Notes: generated by a model not told the origin, from the sequence alone. 64,000 nt of DNA from Macrostomum hystrix (GCA_950097015.1 CATNEN010000038.1:21533001-21597000); one strand, 5' to 3'; shown: positions 37,101 through 50,610, counted from the first letter of the stretch. Program-made: numbers and translations.

Positions 37101-38890
37101 GATAGAATCAAATAGATCACACCTGAAGCTAGTGATAGAATCAAATAGATCACACCTAAAGCTAGTGATAGAATCAAATAGATCAAATCTGAGGCTAGTT
37201 ATAGAATCAAATAGATCAGACCTAAAGCTAGTGATAGAATCAAATAGATCACACCTAAAGCTAGTGATAGAATCAAATAGATCACACCTGAAGCTAGTTA
37301 TAGAATCAAATAGATCACACCTAAAGCTAGTGATAGAATCAAATAGATCACACCTAAAGCTAGTGATAGAATCAAATAGATCAAATCTGAAGCTAGTTAT
37401 AGAATCAAATAGATCACACCTGAAGCTAGTGATAGAATCAAATAGATCACACCTGAAGCTAGTGATAGAATCAAATAGATCACACCTAAAGCTAGTGATA
37501 GAATCAAATAGATCACACCTGAAGCTAGTGATAGAATCAAATAGATCACACCTGAAGCTAGTGATAGAATCAAATAGATCACACCTGAAGCTAGTGATAG
37601 AATCAAATAGATCACACCTGAAGCTAGTTATAGAATCAAATAGATCACACCTAAAGCTAGTTATAGAATCAAATAGATCACACCTAAAGCTAGTGATAGA
37701 ATCAAATAGATCACACCTGAAGCTAGTGATAGAATCAAATAGATCACACCTGAAGCTAGTGATAGAATCAAATAGATCACACCTGAAGCTAGTTATAGAA
37801 TCAAATAGATCACACCTGAAGCTAGTGATAGAATCAAATAGATCACACCTGAAGCTAGTGATAGAATCAAATAGATCACACCTAAAGCTAGTGATAGAAT
37901 CAAATAGATCACACCTGAAGCTAGTGATAGAATCAAATAGATCACACCTGAAGCTAGTGATAGAATCAAATAGATCACACCTGAAGCTAGTGATAGAATC
38001 AAATAGATCACACCTGAAGCTAGTGATAGAATCAAATAGATCACACCTGAAGCTAGTGATAGAATCAAATAGATCACACCTGAAGCTAGTGATAGAATCA
38101 AATAGATCAGACCTAAAGCTAGTGATAGAATCAAATAGATCACACCTAAAGCTAGTGATAGAATCAAATAGATCACACCTAAAGCTAGTGATAGAATCAA
38201 ATAGATCACACCTAAAGCTAGTGATAGAATCAAATAGATCAAATCTGAGGCTAGTTATAGAATCAAATAGATCACACCTGAAGCTAGTTATAGAATCAAA
38301 TAGATCACACCTGAAGCTAGTTATAGAATCAAATAGATCACACCTGAAGCTAGTTATAGAATCAAATAGATCACACCTGAAGCTAGTGATAGAATCAAAT
38401 AGATCACACCTAAAGCTAGTGATAGAATCAAATAGATCACACCTGAAGCTAGTTATAGAATCAAATAGATCACACCTGAAGCTAGTGATAGAATCAAATA
38501 GATCAGACCTAAAGCTAGTGATAGAATCAAATAGATCACACCTAAAGCTAGTGATAGAATCAAATAGATCACACCTGAAGCTAGTGATAGAATCAAATAG
38601 ATCACACCTAAAGCTAGTGATAGAATCAAATAGATCACACCTGAAGCTAGTTATAGAATCAAATAGATCACACCTAAAGCTAGTGATAAAATCAAATAGA
38701 TCACACCTAAAGCTAGTGATAGAATCAAATAGATCACACCTGAAGCTAGTTATAGAATCAAATAGATCACACCTAAAGCTAGTGATAAAATCAAATAGAT
38801 CACACCTGAAGCTAGTTATAGAATCAAATAGATCACACCTGAAGCTAGTGATAGAATCAAATAGGTCACACCTGAAGCTAGTGAATGCTC
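34105..38890. repeat. 4.8-kb minisatellite of 33-bp units
   Basis: About 145 units of 33 bp containing ATAGAATCAAATAGATCACA and CCTGAAGCTAGTG. Main variants are CCTAAAGC, AGTTATAG, AGGTCACA and ATCAAATCTGAGG. Since 33 is 11 codons and the plus frame lacks stops, it reads as one 1,617-residue frame (VIESNRSHLKL repeated). Minus frames also stay open in stretches. Variants are not biased to synonymous sites in a way I can see, so this is an array, not a gene. It sits between the two SLC16-like genes. Confidence 0.95.
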
Positions 38891-38989
38891 TAACACATTG
38901 TAAGCTAATAACAACTAAATTTCTGACAAAATCACAACGAAAGACTTGTATATTTACTTTGGTGCGTAAAAAGCCTTATTAGTTTGGCA

Positions 38990-40530
38990 ATAACACAACA
39001 GCTAATTCGTATATTTCTTGAGGCAGCAATTTTAAAATTGTGTATGTGCAATTTTAATAACTTTATTATCAATAAAATATATTTCAACTCTTTTTTTCCT
39101 GTAAAAAACTGAAAACAAACTACAACACGTATATTAGCGGCTCTACTTGTAGTAGCAAACTAAGTATCCTAGATAAAAATTTGAAACGAACATCGGCAAA
39201 TGTTATTAACAAACTTTATTAACAAATCAATGACTTCTATGTCTAAAACTTGGTCCTTTTCAGTGAGTTAGAAAACACAGTGTCTGATAAAAAAACTACG
39301 TTATAGGAGACTCAGCTTAACAAATCTCTCTTTTAAGCTTCATTTGTCGCAAAATGAGAAGCGACGTTTTGACGGTCCTTATGCCCTCTCTTTCTTCTGT
39401 TTATCCCCATTTTATGCGTTTATCCTCTCTGTATTGTGTCTTTATTCTCGCTTTCTGGGCCTTATCGTCTGTCTTTCCGATTTCTATTCACTCTCCTAAT
39501 ATTAGATGTTTTTGATAAGTATACCTACTTCCGTTGCTATATACTTTATTTTGCTGTTACCTTACAAAATCTTGTCTATCCTCAGTAACTAAAAATGCAA
39601 CGATCATAAAAAGCAGCTTTTTGGAAACAGCTTATAATTGGTCTATTTAAATGAGAACTTAAGCTTTATACAAGCTACATTTAAGAAGACAAACGTGAGT
39701 TATTTGGCAATAGAAACTTAACATAGAACGTACTCGTATATACCAGTCATGCAGACGATTTTATCAATAAAAATTTGCATCACAAAATAAGAAAAAATTA
39801 GGCAAGTAACATTTTAAATAGAGCCATTGTCGTACGTAGACCTAATGAGTTATGCAAAATATATAACAGTTTTAATACATATTCTAATTATTAAATATAG
39901 GGAGTGTAGCGTCTCCTCAGTCTCCTCAGTAGTATGGTCAAGATAATAATAATTTTTTTACTGTAGGCGAGAAAAAAAGATGTAAAAAACACAGCCAAGT
40001 AGATTTTTTTTAATATATAATTCTCTTTTCTAGTAAGACATTTTTAGTAAAGAAAACAAACTGACAGAGACAGAATATATCTAAAAAATGTAATTTTTAT
40101 TTTAAAGATAATTTAACTGCATAACGTGACCATTTTAATGCCATTCTTATGAATGGTCTTACGATAGTATATCTGTGTGCAGTGTGTACAAATGAAAATG
40201 AGTAATGAGGATAGAAAGAAGACTCCGCATTAGCTCTACTAAATTAGTTTACATTAGCAACAAATGATCACAACAAGTCTGTATACAAGACTCTAGCACA
40301 TGATATTGGATCAGGTAGATTATTATAGATTATAAAAACCTGAGAAATCACTACAATAAGTAAGCAGATCTGTTTCCAGAATTGATCGTTAAATCAAGTT
40401 ACTTAGGTGACGCGTCACTTTCTAAGACGAAAAGTGCATAGTTACTCTAATTAGATGACGAGGCATCCTAAAATTGCAAAATAAGCCATATCTACGCGAA
40501 CCGTTTACTTTTGAAGCAAAGAAGCTACCA
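38990..40530. other. AT-rich intergenic sequence
   Basis: No supported gene. Includes the probable 3' UTR of the minus-strand gene ending at 40537. Confidence 0.35.
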
Positions 40531-40536
40531 TTGAGC

Positions 40537-43500
40537 TCAAAGTGCAGTTATCTCCAAATCTTCGTATCCTTGTTCGTCAATTGACGTCGATCGATGATTA
40601 CAAGCCAGTTTTTCCGCAAACACGATTCTCGAAGCCGAAGTAGCCGACGCTGTCGAAGCTCTTCTAGGCTGCGGCGGCGGCAAGGTGCATTGCGCGCGCA
40701 GAAGGCCAACCATACCGCGCCAATTGGTGAGTAGAGCCGAGACTAATGCTAGTCCCAATGCGACGCAAGCGATCAAACAGTTGATCCAGAATACGCAAGC
40801 CAAACGGCCGGACTGATCTTTAGGACTGCCATCCGTCCAGTGCAACCAGATTGCTGGTGGGAGGGGCATTGGGATTAGTTTAACATGCTAACACCTTTTT
40901 TCCCGACATGGACATTTTATTCTCTACACAGGGGCTACGAGACCTCCCACAGGACAGGAACTTTCCCACTTAGCTTATTCACACTGCGATTATTCCCGCC
41001 GAGCTTAATCCCTACCGAGCTTAATCCCTACTGAGCTTAATCCCTACCGAGCTTAATCCCTACTGAGCTTAATCCCTACCGAGCTTAATCCCTACTGAGC
41101 TTAATCCCTACCGAGCTTAATCCCACCGAGCTTGATCCCACCGAGCTTGATCCCAAAAAGCTTAATCCTAACGAGTTAAATCCTAACGAGCTTAAATCAA
41201 CGAGGTTAATCCCTAACGAGCTTAAATCAACCAGGTTAATCACATCCGAGCTTAATCCCTACCGAGCTTAATCCCTACTGAGCTCAATCCCTACTGAGCT
41301 TAATCCCTACCGAGCTTAATCCCTACCGAGCTTAATCCCTACTGAGCTCAATCCCTACTGAGCTTAATCCCTACCGAGCTTGATCCCACCGAGCTTGATC
41401 CTAACAAGCTTAATCCTACCGAGTTTAATCCTAACGAGCTTAAATCAACGAGCTTAATCCCTACTGAGCTTAATCCCTACCGAGCCTAATCCCTACCGAG
41501 CTTAATCCCTACCGAGCTTAATCCCTACTGAGCTTAATCCCTACCGAGCTTAATCCGAACGAGCTTATTCTAACCGAGCTAATTCCCAGCGAGCTAATTC
41601 GAAAGACTTCCCCAAAAAGGGCTTTTATAGTGGGAAAACCTATTTAGCCATCGTATATATGGCTATAATCCTATTTCTCATAAAACTGGGGAAGAATCGC
41701 TGAAACTTACCGCTTCCGATTCCCAACAGCACGCTAGCCAGGCCGGCCAACGACCAGCAGCAGAAGACACTAGCGAAGGCGACAGACCACACGTCCGACA
41801 ATGAGTCGCCTTCAACATCGCGTCGACGCTGCCAACGCCGACAACAATTCCAACCGTAGCAGCAGCAGCGAATCAGATGAGCCGGGCAAGCCGAACTGAA
41901 GATTGCCAAACAGAATCCGATACCGCTGCAGGCAAAGGCCGCTCCGTGAAACGCCGCGCCGAGTCCGCCGCCGCCGCCTTCGCTGTCATTCAAACCGGTT
42001 CTACTAAGCCAGCCAGCCGAAGCCGCTAACGCGACGGCACCAACAACTCCAACCATAGACGTAGCCGCGTCGACAATCGTCTCCGTCGATTTAGGACGCC
42101 TCTGTCCTACGTCGCCGCGTCCAACAGCAAGAACCAAACAGGCTGTGACAATGGTTGCCCCTGGCAACCAACCCAGGCCCAGAGCAGCTAATGCACAATC
42201 ATATCTAGGTAGGGCGCGTTGCAAAGCTAATAGCGGCGGCAGATAGACCAGACAATTAATAGCCGAGGTGAATTGTAAAGCGTAGGATAGGCAAGCTAGC
42301 CAATAGGCTGGTCGACTAAATAGGTAAACTAAAGGCGAGCAATTGTCGGCTACGGATTTGCGACTGTAATACTCACAATTCTTGCACACAGGTTTACTTA
42401 TTGCACAATGCGACTCAGTTGGCAAATCCGAATTACTCCTATTGTTAATATTATTACTAGGTTTATTATTGCTATTAGTGATGTAGCCGCTTTGCTGTTG
42501 CAAGGCCACTAAGGGCACCTGTTCATTAGCTGCTTCTCCGGCGTCGCTATCGTCGCTATCGCTAGCTGCCCTAGCAACTACGTCTCGATCGTGAACGTGG
42601 GCTAAAAATAATTCCGGATCAGATTTTGTTAGTACAAGCTCAGCTAAATCGCTGCGACTCAATTTAATTGGATCATTAGCCGCCGCAGCCGCAGAATTAT
42701 TAGCTGTAGAGCTGAGACAGCGCAAACTGTCCATCGATCTGGCGCGATGCTTAGTAGCCAGCTGATCAACAGACGATCCCGATGCTTGCCGATGCAATGA
42801 GCCAATAGACAGCGAGCCAACTGAGCAACCAGTAGCGTCGTCTTCGTTGCAACTACTGCGAGCCAGCGACCGACTGCGAGACTTATGCTGGGCCGTCAAT
42901 TCTCCATTATTCATATTATTCGTCAGTGCATTAATATTCACGTTAATATTATTATTATTAATTCCATTCGTTGGAGTCAGCAATGATGGAGAGGAATCTT
43001 CTAGGCACTCCGATTGGCTCAGGTCTAGATGACCGCCGTACATCTGGTCGTCCAGTGGCCGATCCATGAGCTCGCTGATGCCTTGACCGCCGTCGACATT
43101 GGCCGTGTGCTCGCTATAGACTAAGTCCATATCTAATTCGCTATTCTCGGGTATAGTTGGCAGATTAGCTGGTTCGCGTTGTAGAAATATTCTATAACTA
43201 TCAGCGCTGGCATTGCTTAACTCGCTGTCCTGCGGTGTGAGAGAAACAACTCTATTGTGAAACATTTTACACACCTAGAGCACACCAATACTAGGTTTAT
43301 ACTTTATTGATATATTTTATTTTATATATTCTATTTTATAAATCTGAAAAACTGAGTAACAGTATAATAACTGTACCGAAGATCAATTGTTCAGTACTTT
43401 CAGTAAGAACGAAGGATAAGTCAAAGAGAACAGATAAACTGAAACTGAAATTCTATGTATTTTACCTCCGCAGTACGAATGCCGTGCTATAGTCTGGGAA

Positions 43501-46500
43501 CTAAGATGTGTTTTCGATACTTCTTTAGTTTTAACGAATGCTACAGGCTGAAATCTGATAATTATTCACACGAAATAAGACGTATCCGATGTCTTTTGCC
43601 GAATGCAATACAAACTTCTATGAAGAATCATTCTTAACAGGACTAGAACGGAGAGATCTTCTAGAAGAAGGCACAGCCGACAGGAACTAGTTTCGGGTGT
43701 GGCTTAGCTGCATGTATAGGCGAGAGGCGCGGAATAATTTTGAGAGGGTGATTTTTAGATTGTGTATTTTTTTAAATATATACTGAATATACTTTTATGC
43801 TTGAAAACACTATTTATTAACTAGGCTATCACTATTAATTTACAATTGGTCGACAATAACTGCATGCGGCATGCGGTGTGCCGTGAGTCTGCCGCATGTA
43901 ATTATATGCGAGTAATTATCTCCCTGGGTAATTATCTCTGTTGGGTAATTATCTCTGTGGGTAATCATCTGTGGGTATTTACCTCAGTAAGTAAATTTTC
44001 TCCGTGGGATATTACCTCCCTAAGTAATTATCTCTGTGGGTGTTACCTCCCTAAGTAATTATCTCTGCGGGTGTTACCTCCCTAAGTAATTATCTCTGTG
44101 GGTGTTACCTCCCTAAGTAATTATCTCTGCGGGTGTTACCTCCCTAAGTAATTATCTCTGTGGGTGTTACCTCCCTAAGTTATTATCTCTGTGGGTGTTA
44201 CCTCCCTAAGTAATTATCTCTGTGGGTGTTACCTCCCTAAGTAATTATCTCTGTGGGTGTTACCTCCCTAAGTAATTATCTCTGCGGGTGTTACATCTCT
44301 AAGTAATTATCTCTGTGGGTGTTACCTCCCTAAGTAATTATCTCTGCGGGTGTTACCTCCCAAAGTAATTATCTCTGCGGGTGTTACCTCCCAAAGTAAT
44401 TATCTCTGTGGGTGTTAACTCCCTAAGTAATTAATTATCTCTGTGGGTGTTAACTCCCTAAGTAATTAATTATCTCTGTGGGTGTTAACTCCCTAAGTAA
44501 TTAATTATCTTCGGGGATAATTAGTCGCTTTACGCAATTTTATCGACATAAATGAATCTGGATGCTATCGTCTTTTAATTATCTTTATCTTCGTCTTATT
44601 GGCATAATACTACATATAACACACATAATAATTCTAGTTAACGACTGAACGTCCCATTTTAGGTGAAAATTCCTCAAAATACATAGATTTCTCGTTAAAA
44701 AACAGACTAGCTGTCCTTACCTGTCCAAAATTTGTTGGAAAGTAGGCAAAAAATGAAGATTCTTTGTCATTGCCACCATCTGTTTCGGCTTTATCTTTGA
44801 TCAGTTCAAATCGGACAACAACACCGCTGCCGCTCGCTACTGCTGGCGAACCAATCAGCGACACGGGTGGAGGCGTCCCAGGCGGCAGCAGCGACTGCGG
44901 CTCGTTTTGTTCAGTTTCGTCAGGTAAAACGGCCACCTCGTCGGCGTCTTCTTCGGCATCTTCGACCTCGCCGACGTCTAGGAAGACGTCATCGGAGCCG
45001 CCTAGACGACGATCGGCTGATAGGCGAACAAGATTTCGGTTGGAAGAGAACAACAAATCATCATCGTCATTTTCGGCGGCTTGGCCAGCATCGACGGAGC
45101 CGGGCGATTCCTGAAATTGACAGTAAAAATGCTAACTGACGTTGGTTTTTTAAATTAAATTTCAGACCAAAGTACTTTCAAAGTAAATTTCAAATGAAAT
45201 TACTTTGAAAGTACTTTTCAGATCAAAATACTCCGCATGCACTTTTCGGATTAAAGTACTTTGTATGTACTTTTCGGATTAAAGTACTCCGCATGTACTT
45301 TTCAGATTAAAGTACTCCGCATCAGTTAGGATCAGTTAGGATCAGTTAGGATCTTGGTAGATGGTAGTTGGGATCTTGGTAGATGATAGTTAGGATCTTG
45401 ATAGATGGTAGTTTGATCATGGGATCTTGGTAGATGGTAGTTGGATCATAAGATTCTGGTAGATGGTAGTTGGATCATGGGATCTTGGTAGATGGTAGTA
45501 GGATCATAAGATTCTGGTAGATGGTAGTTGGATCATAAGATCTTGGTTGGTAGATGGTAGTTAGGATCTTGGTAGATGATAGGTAGGATCTTGATAGATG
45601 GTAGTTGGATCATGGGATCTTGGTAGATGGTAGTTGGATCATGGGATCTTGGTAGATGGTAGTTGGATCATGGGATCTTGGTAGATGGTAGTTGGATCAT
45701 GGGATCTTGGTAGATGGTAGTTGGATCATGGGATCTTGGTAGATGGTAGTTGGATCATAAGATCATGGTAGTTGGATCATGGGATCTTGGTAGATGGTAG
45801 TTGGATCATAAGATCATGGTAGTTGGATCATGGGATCTTGGTAGATGGTAGTTGGATCATAAGATCATGGTAGATGGTAGTTGGGATATTGGTAGATGGT
45901 AGTTGGGATCTTGGTAGATGGTAGCTGGATTATTGTACAAAAATTTAACACAAAAAGTTTACTGGGCTCGCTTGTTTCATTTCGGCGGATTCCTCTTCGT
46001 CCGATTCCTCCAGACGATGCCTTGGAGACGTCGATTCTACGACATCGGCTACTGTTGCTATGGTTGCTAATGACAACGGTGGTGGTACACCCTGGCGAGC
46101 ATTACTCAGATTCATCGAGTCGCCAAGGCCGCTGTCACACGACTGCTGTTTACGCTTGGCACCGTTTGCGTCGCCGCCTGCTGCATGCGCGTTTCCATGA
46201 CAACGGAGGCCGTCGCTAGTACTCATCAAACAATCGCGTCCCTCGCAACTATAATAATAATGCCAAGAATAGATATAGCTACCATCTATTGATACGGCGC
46301 CGGGCGTGGAAAACTTCACCGGCCTCGGCGGCGACATCAAAGCCCCGGCAACTAGCCAATTTAATAACCAGCCGGCCAATGCTAGACACGCGCCGCGCCA
46401 GCTAAGCCAATCGCAGAGCAGACGAAACGCTGGCGGAGCTACAATGGCGCCTAAACTGGCGCCTGCGCCACTGGAGCACACAGCTAATAGCAGCAGCTGC

Positions 46501-46949
46501 TGATGCCGACTCTGGCGAACTGATGCGGAAGAAGATCCCGCCTGGGTTATTGGCAACAATAGGAATATAGTAGGCGCCGAGCCGGCGTACCGACTAAGGG
46601 ATAATCCGAGACAGCCGGCGCACAGAGCCAGCGCGCAGAGCCAAGCGCCGTCTCCGCCGACAACAAGCGGCCCGGCGATGCAGATTGCCGCAAATAGGCC
46701 ACCAAGCCAAAGGCTGCAGCGAGGGCCGATGCGACCCGCGGTTAGCCAGCCGGGCAGGCAGAGTAGCAGGGGGCTGGCTACAAGCAAGCTGGCACCTAGG
46801 CTAGCTGATAATTGGTTGACGCCATCTTGACCACTCTCTAAGCCAATTATTGGCCAGGTGAATAGTAAGCTTGTTTGTAGGCAGCCTGCCAGCGACAAGC
46901 CGGCCAAGTGGCGATAAAAATCTCCAGTTGTTGGACCACTGGCGTACAT
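40537..46949 (-). CDS. divergent SLC16-like MFS transporter, 4 exons
   Basis: Exons on the minus strand are 46949-45963, 45110-44721, 43229-41711 and 40853-40537. All are GT-AG and phase-consistent (3,213 nt, 1,070 residues). Exon 1 encodes six TM helices with RIGPRCSLWLGGLF, aligning with the RFGCRPVMLLGG loop of SLC16, and ends in an acidic tail. Exons 2-3 form a very long acidic, Ser/Asn-rich cytoplasmic loop. Exon 3 then resumes TM7-TM10 (SRPAYWLACLSYALQFTSAI), and exon 4 holds the final helix (FWINCLIACVALGLALVSAL) and tail. The DGG[WY]GW signature of SLC16 is absent, and conserved charges are hard to find, so activity or substrate may differ. The gene follows its neighbour at 26804-33477 in the same direction, suggesting an old tandem pair. 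The start ATG at 46949 follows AT-rich sequence; an upstream exon cannot be excluded. Confidence 0.8.
40975..41610. repeat. 16-bp minisatellite in intron 3 of the divergent SLC16-like gene
   Basis: About 38 units of GAGCTTAATCCCTACC with TACTGAGCT, AACGAGCTT and CCACCGAGCTTGATCC variants, between exons at 40853 and 41711. Confidence 0.9.
43930..44515. repeat. 31-bp minisatellite in intron 2 of the divergent SLC16-like gene
   Basis: About 17 units of 31 bp with GTGGGTGTTACCTCCCTAAG and TAATTATCTCT; the last units gain an extra TAAT. Confidence 0.92.
45310..45930. repeat. ~29-bp minisatellite in intron 1 of the divergent SLC16-like gene
   Basis: Units contain GATCTTGGTAGATGGTAGTT and GGATCATGG, with shortened versions. 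On the minus strand the array starts about 30 bp after the splice donor of exon 1. Upstream at 45170-45320 is a second short repeat (AAAGTACTCCGCATG). Confidence 0.88.
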
Positions 46950-48520
46950 ATTTATAAATGAATATGTATGTTAGCCAACTTCAATAAATAGTCTCATTTT
47001 GGCAGCTTCAGTTTCTGAGCTGAAATTATTTTAAAAAAAAGTCCAAGTTTAGACACAAATTGTGAAAATCGGTTAAGCCGTTCGGGAGCTAGTTGATTGC
47101 AAACAAGCAAGATTTTCAGTTTTAGTATATTAGATAGAAATAATATTAGATAGAGAATAACACTCAAGCAAAATTTCTACCACAGCTAGAGATAAACGCT
47201 AGAAACAATTTCAACCCACCACTAGGTTTGAAACACCTAGTTTTATACTAAGTGTATAAGTTAACATACCTAACATAATAAGATTATTTATTTAAAGGAC
47301 AAAACCACTTTTTCTCTTAAATTCTGCTTAAATTAAAAAGTTTTGTAGTTTAAAAAGTTTTTTAAAACACACTAGAACATCATATTTTACATCAAAACAA
47401 CTATACGTCTACAACAACATCAAAGAAATCTAGCCTAAACTAAATATATTTTATAACATATAATTGCTGCATAGAGAGTTCAGAACATGGTTTTATAAGC
47501 AGCTCTTAAAACTTAAAAGCTAAAAATTTTAAGTTTTGAAACTTAATTTGTTTTAATATAATTAATTGATCTTAATATTTGTTAATGACACAATTAAAAC
47601 TATAGTAAAAGCTCAGTTCTGTATTATAACTAAAACTACAAGTAATTACAAAACATTACATTTCTAATGCACTATGGATACACACTAGCTGAAAACATTA
47701 TTAAAACTAAAACATTTACTTATTACTTATTTACAACACCTATCATTACCCATGTAATTTAGTGCAGTGAAGCACATTTAATTTATAATCCCTACCTAAG
47801 CTTTAAATGATAAGATGATTCATTCATTCACCATGACATATAGAAAGTAAAAGTAAATATTTAAGAGGAATTTGAAGTGTAATTTAACATTTTTGAAAGA
47901 ATATTTGTAAGCCAAAAGTTTGGATAAAACAAGTAAACAATGTAATCAGCTAGAGTATAATACTCGTAGTAAGCATTAGCCTTGCTATATGTACACAGTA
48001 ATAACTCCAGAGTTCACACAGAGAACTACCAATTAAGACCAAAAGCTTTGCTTAATATCTTCTGAATAGTAGCTTGACAAAGAAAAAGTAACACTCTATA
48101 TTGTTTTCATTTTTATTAAAATCATAACCAACCTACCAAAGGCAAATTAGGTAGGACTAGCTATATTTTGAAAATATTTTGATATCTATAATTTAATGAT
48201 AATTGTAAACACTGAAAAAAGGATGAACACAAAGGTATAGAACTGAAAAATATTCAAAATATTCAAAAAGAATATTTTTGCTTTTTTTAAGAATTAAGGA
48301 AACAACTGTTGCACAACTAGGCCTATTCACATTTTTGTAGATAGATAAAGTAATAGCACACTAAGCCCCCTTGGTGGGCACTATTCAGGCACTGTTTAGA
48401 CAAAAAAATCTTGTGTAATGCAGAAGGACAAAACACATCTGAATGTAAATTAAAACGAAAACTCTTTTCGTCAGTATGAATTTGTCTGATTGTCTATATA
48501 TGTGATTGCGATACAATGAG
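46950..48520. other. AT-rich intergenic sequence
   Basis: Upstream flank of the minus-strand gene. No coding frame or repeat array is recognisable. Confidence 0.35.
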
Positions 48521-48524
48521 AGAA

Positions 48525-48860
48525 CTATGCCCCCTCAGCAGTAGAGAACTATGCCCCCTCAGCAGTAGAGAACTATGCCCCCTCAGCAGTAGAGAACTAT
48601 GCCCCCTCAGCAGCAGAGAACTAATGTCCCCTCAGTAGCAGAGAACTAATGTCCGCCAGCAGCAGAGAACTAATGTCCCCACAGCAGCAAAGAACCAATT
48701 TCCCCCCAGCACTAAGAGAACTATGCCCCCCTAGCAGCAGTCCAGCAGAGAACCGATTTCCCCCTAGCACCAGAGAACTAATGTCCCCCTAACAGCAAAG
48801 AACCAATTTCCCCTAGCACCAGAGAACTAATGTTCCCCCAGTAGCAGATAACAAATTTTC
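48525..48860. repeat. 24-bp degenerate minisatellite
   Basis: About 12 units of the type AGAGAACTATGCCCCCTCAG with AGCAGT spacers, increasingly diverged toward 48860 and traceable to about 49130. Confidence 0.8.
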
Positions 48861-49154
48861 CCCAAACAGAAGAGAACCTCCATAATACCAGGCTAGGCCT
48901 ATCAAACCACCAGCAAGAAATATTTGCCCTCTTTCTTTGACAGAAAACCATTGCCTCCATATAGCAGAGAAACAATTTTACTCAGCCCAGCAGGCAACAA
49001 ATATCTCCCAACAGTCAACCCATATTCCTTCGCAGCATTTAATCAATGCCTCCCTTTAGCACAGAACCAATGACCCCTAAAGCAGGTAACCAATAACACC
49101 CTTTAGCAGAAAAGAATGTCCTCTTTTAGCAGAAAGTCAATTTTCCAATAACAC

Positions 49155-49477
49155 TTTTTCTGAAAAAAAAATTTTTATTACACCTGCCCCAATTGGGTCA
49201 GATGTGCAGCCGACAGCACAGCCGCAGCTAGGGGCCTAATGCGCGGCGCATCTGAAGGCTGCGTTCAGCTGTTCAGTCCACGGACTGGGGAGACGCCACA
49301 CCCACCTTCAATTATCCCAGCTGATGCTGGTACCCATTTAACAGCTGGGTGAACTGAAGCAATGCAGAGTTAATTGTCTTGCTAAAGGACGCAAATTGTT
49401 CCAGTGGAGTCGGGAATCGAACGCCCAACCTTCAAGTCGTGAGTCCAACGCCCCAACCACTAGGCTACAACCTCTAC
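49155..49477 (-). mobile_element. tRNA-derived SINE, family 1 (reverse copy)
   Basis: Reverse complement of the copy at 7515-7805: B-box region GGGAATCGAAC at about 49411, A-box region CCACTAGGCTA at about 49458, central GGGTGAACTGAAGCAATGCA and tail GTCAGATGTGCAGCCGACAG. It is less decayed at the tail than the other copies. It ends about 40 bp before the long-TIR transposon. Confidence 0.82.
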
Positions 49478-49518
49478 TTTTAGATTTTATAATAAATTTT
49501 AAAATGACGTCTATACTT

Positions 49519-50610
49519 CCAGTACCAGAACCAGTACCAGAACCAGTACCAGAAAAAATTTATGTTATAGCCAATAAAAAATCGACAAGCAACTAATAAA
49601 AAGAATTCTAACAGATGAAATACTTATATATCGGTCCGAAAATATCATTATTGCGAATAAAATTAATAAATATCGACGGACTTGCGCACAACACACAAAA
49701 AAATCGTTTACTTTCACAAAACGTTTTCTAATATATATTTTTCATAGAATAAAACAAATTTGCTCATCCAACTGAGTAAACGAATACAAAAGGCGGTTTA
49801 CTAAATATCGCAACTACTAAAATCACAACTCAAAACTCACCTCACCGAATGTGTTTGTATAATTTCTTATTTTTATAATCATCGTAAACTTCATTGAAAA
49901 AACTAAAAATATAAGTCCTCACTTTTGCGCTTCGCAGGATTATTACTCGTACATCATATACAGCTGAGAGCAAAGATAAGGAAGGAAACATTATCTGTGA
50001 ACACGGCTGTAAAATTTCAGAGCCCTGACTAGTCGCGTCTCGGAGTTATAGACCCTCGAGTCCCCCCCACTCTGATATCTCCCATTTTAAAAGTACTTTT
50101 CGTCACCTCACTGAATCTGGTGGTCATACGAGGCTGAAAACTCAGATCTGGAAGGAAACATTATCTGTGAACACGGCTGTAAAATTTCAGAGCCCTGACT
50201 AGTCGCATCTGGGAGTTGTAGACCCTCGAGTCCCCACCACTCTGATATCTCCCATTTTAAAAGTACTTTTCGTCACCTCACTGAATCTGGTGGTCAGACG
50301 AGGCTGAAAACTCAGATCTGGAAGGAAACATTATCTGTGAACACGGCTGTAAAATTTCAGAGCCCTGACTAGTCGCGTCTCGGAGTTGTAGACCCTCGAG
50401 TCCCCCCCACTCTGATATCTCCCATTTTAAAAGTACTTTTCGTCACCTCACTGAATCTGGTGGTCAGAGGAGGCTGAAAACTCAGATCTGGAAGGAAACA
50501 TTATCTGTGAACACGGCTGTAAAATTTCAGAGCCCTGACTAGTCGCGTCTCGGAGTTGTAGACCCTCGAGTCCCCCCCACTCTGATATCTCCCATTTTAA
50601 AAGTGGGCAC
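49519..50610 (+). repeat. left terminal inverted repeat region
   Basis: Outer unique TIR followed by almost four copies of a 170-bp block carrying GGAAGGAAACATTATCTGTG, ACTAGTCGCGTCTCGGAGTT and CACTCTGATATCTCCCATTT. Copies differ by a few bases. Repeated subterminal blocks are typical binding sites for transposases, which is inference here. Confidence 0.85.

Noticed and set aside
34129-38982. 1,617-residue plus-strand open frame
   Set aside because: Pure 33-bp minisatellite with no start context, no non-repeat domain and equally open stretches on the other strand.
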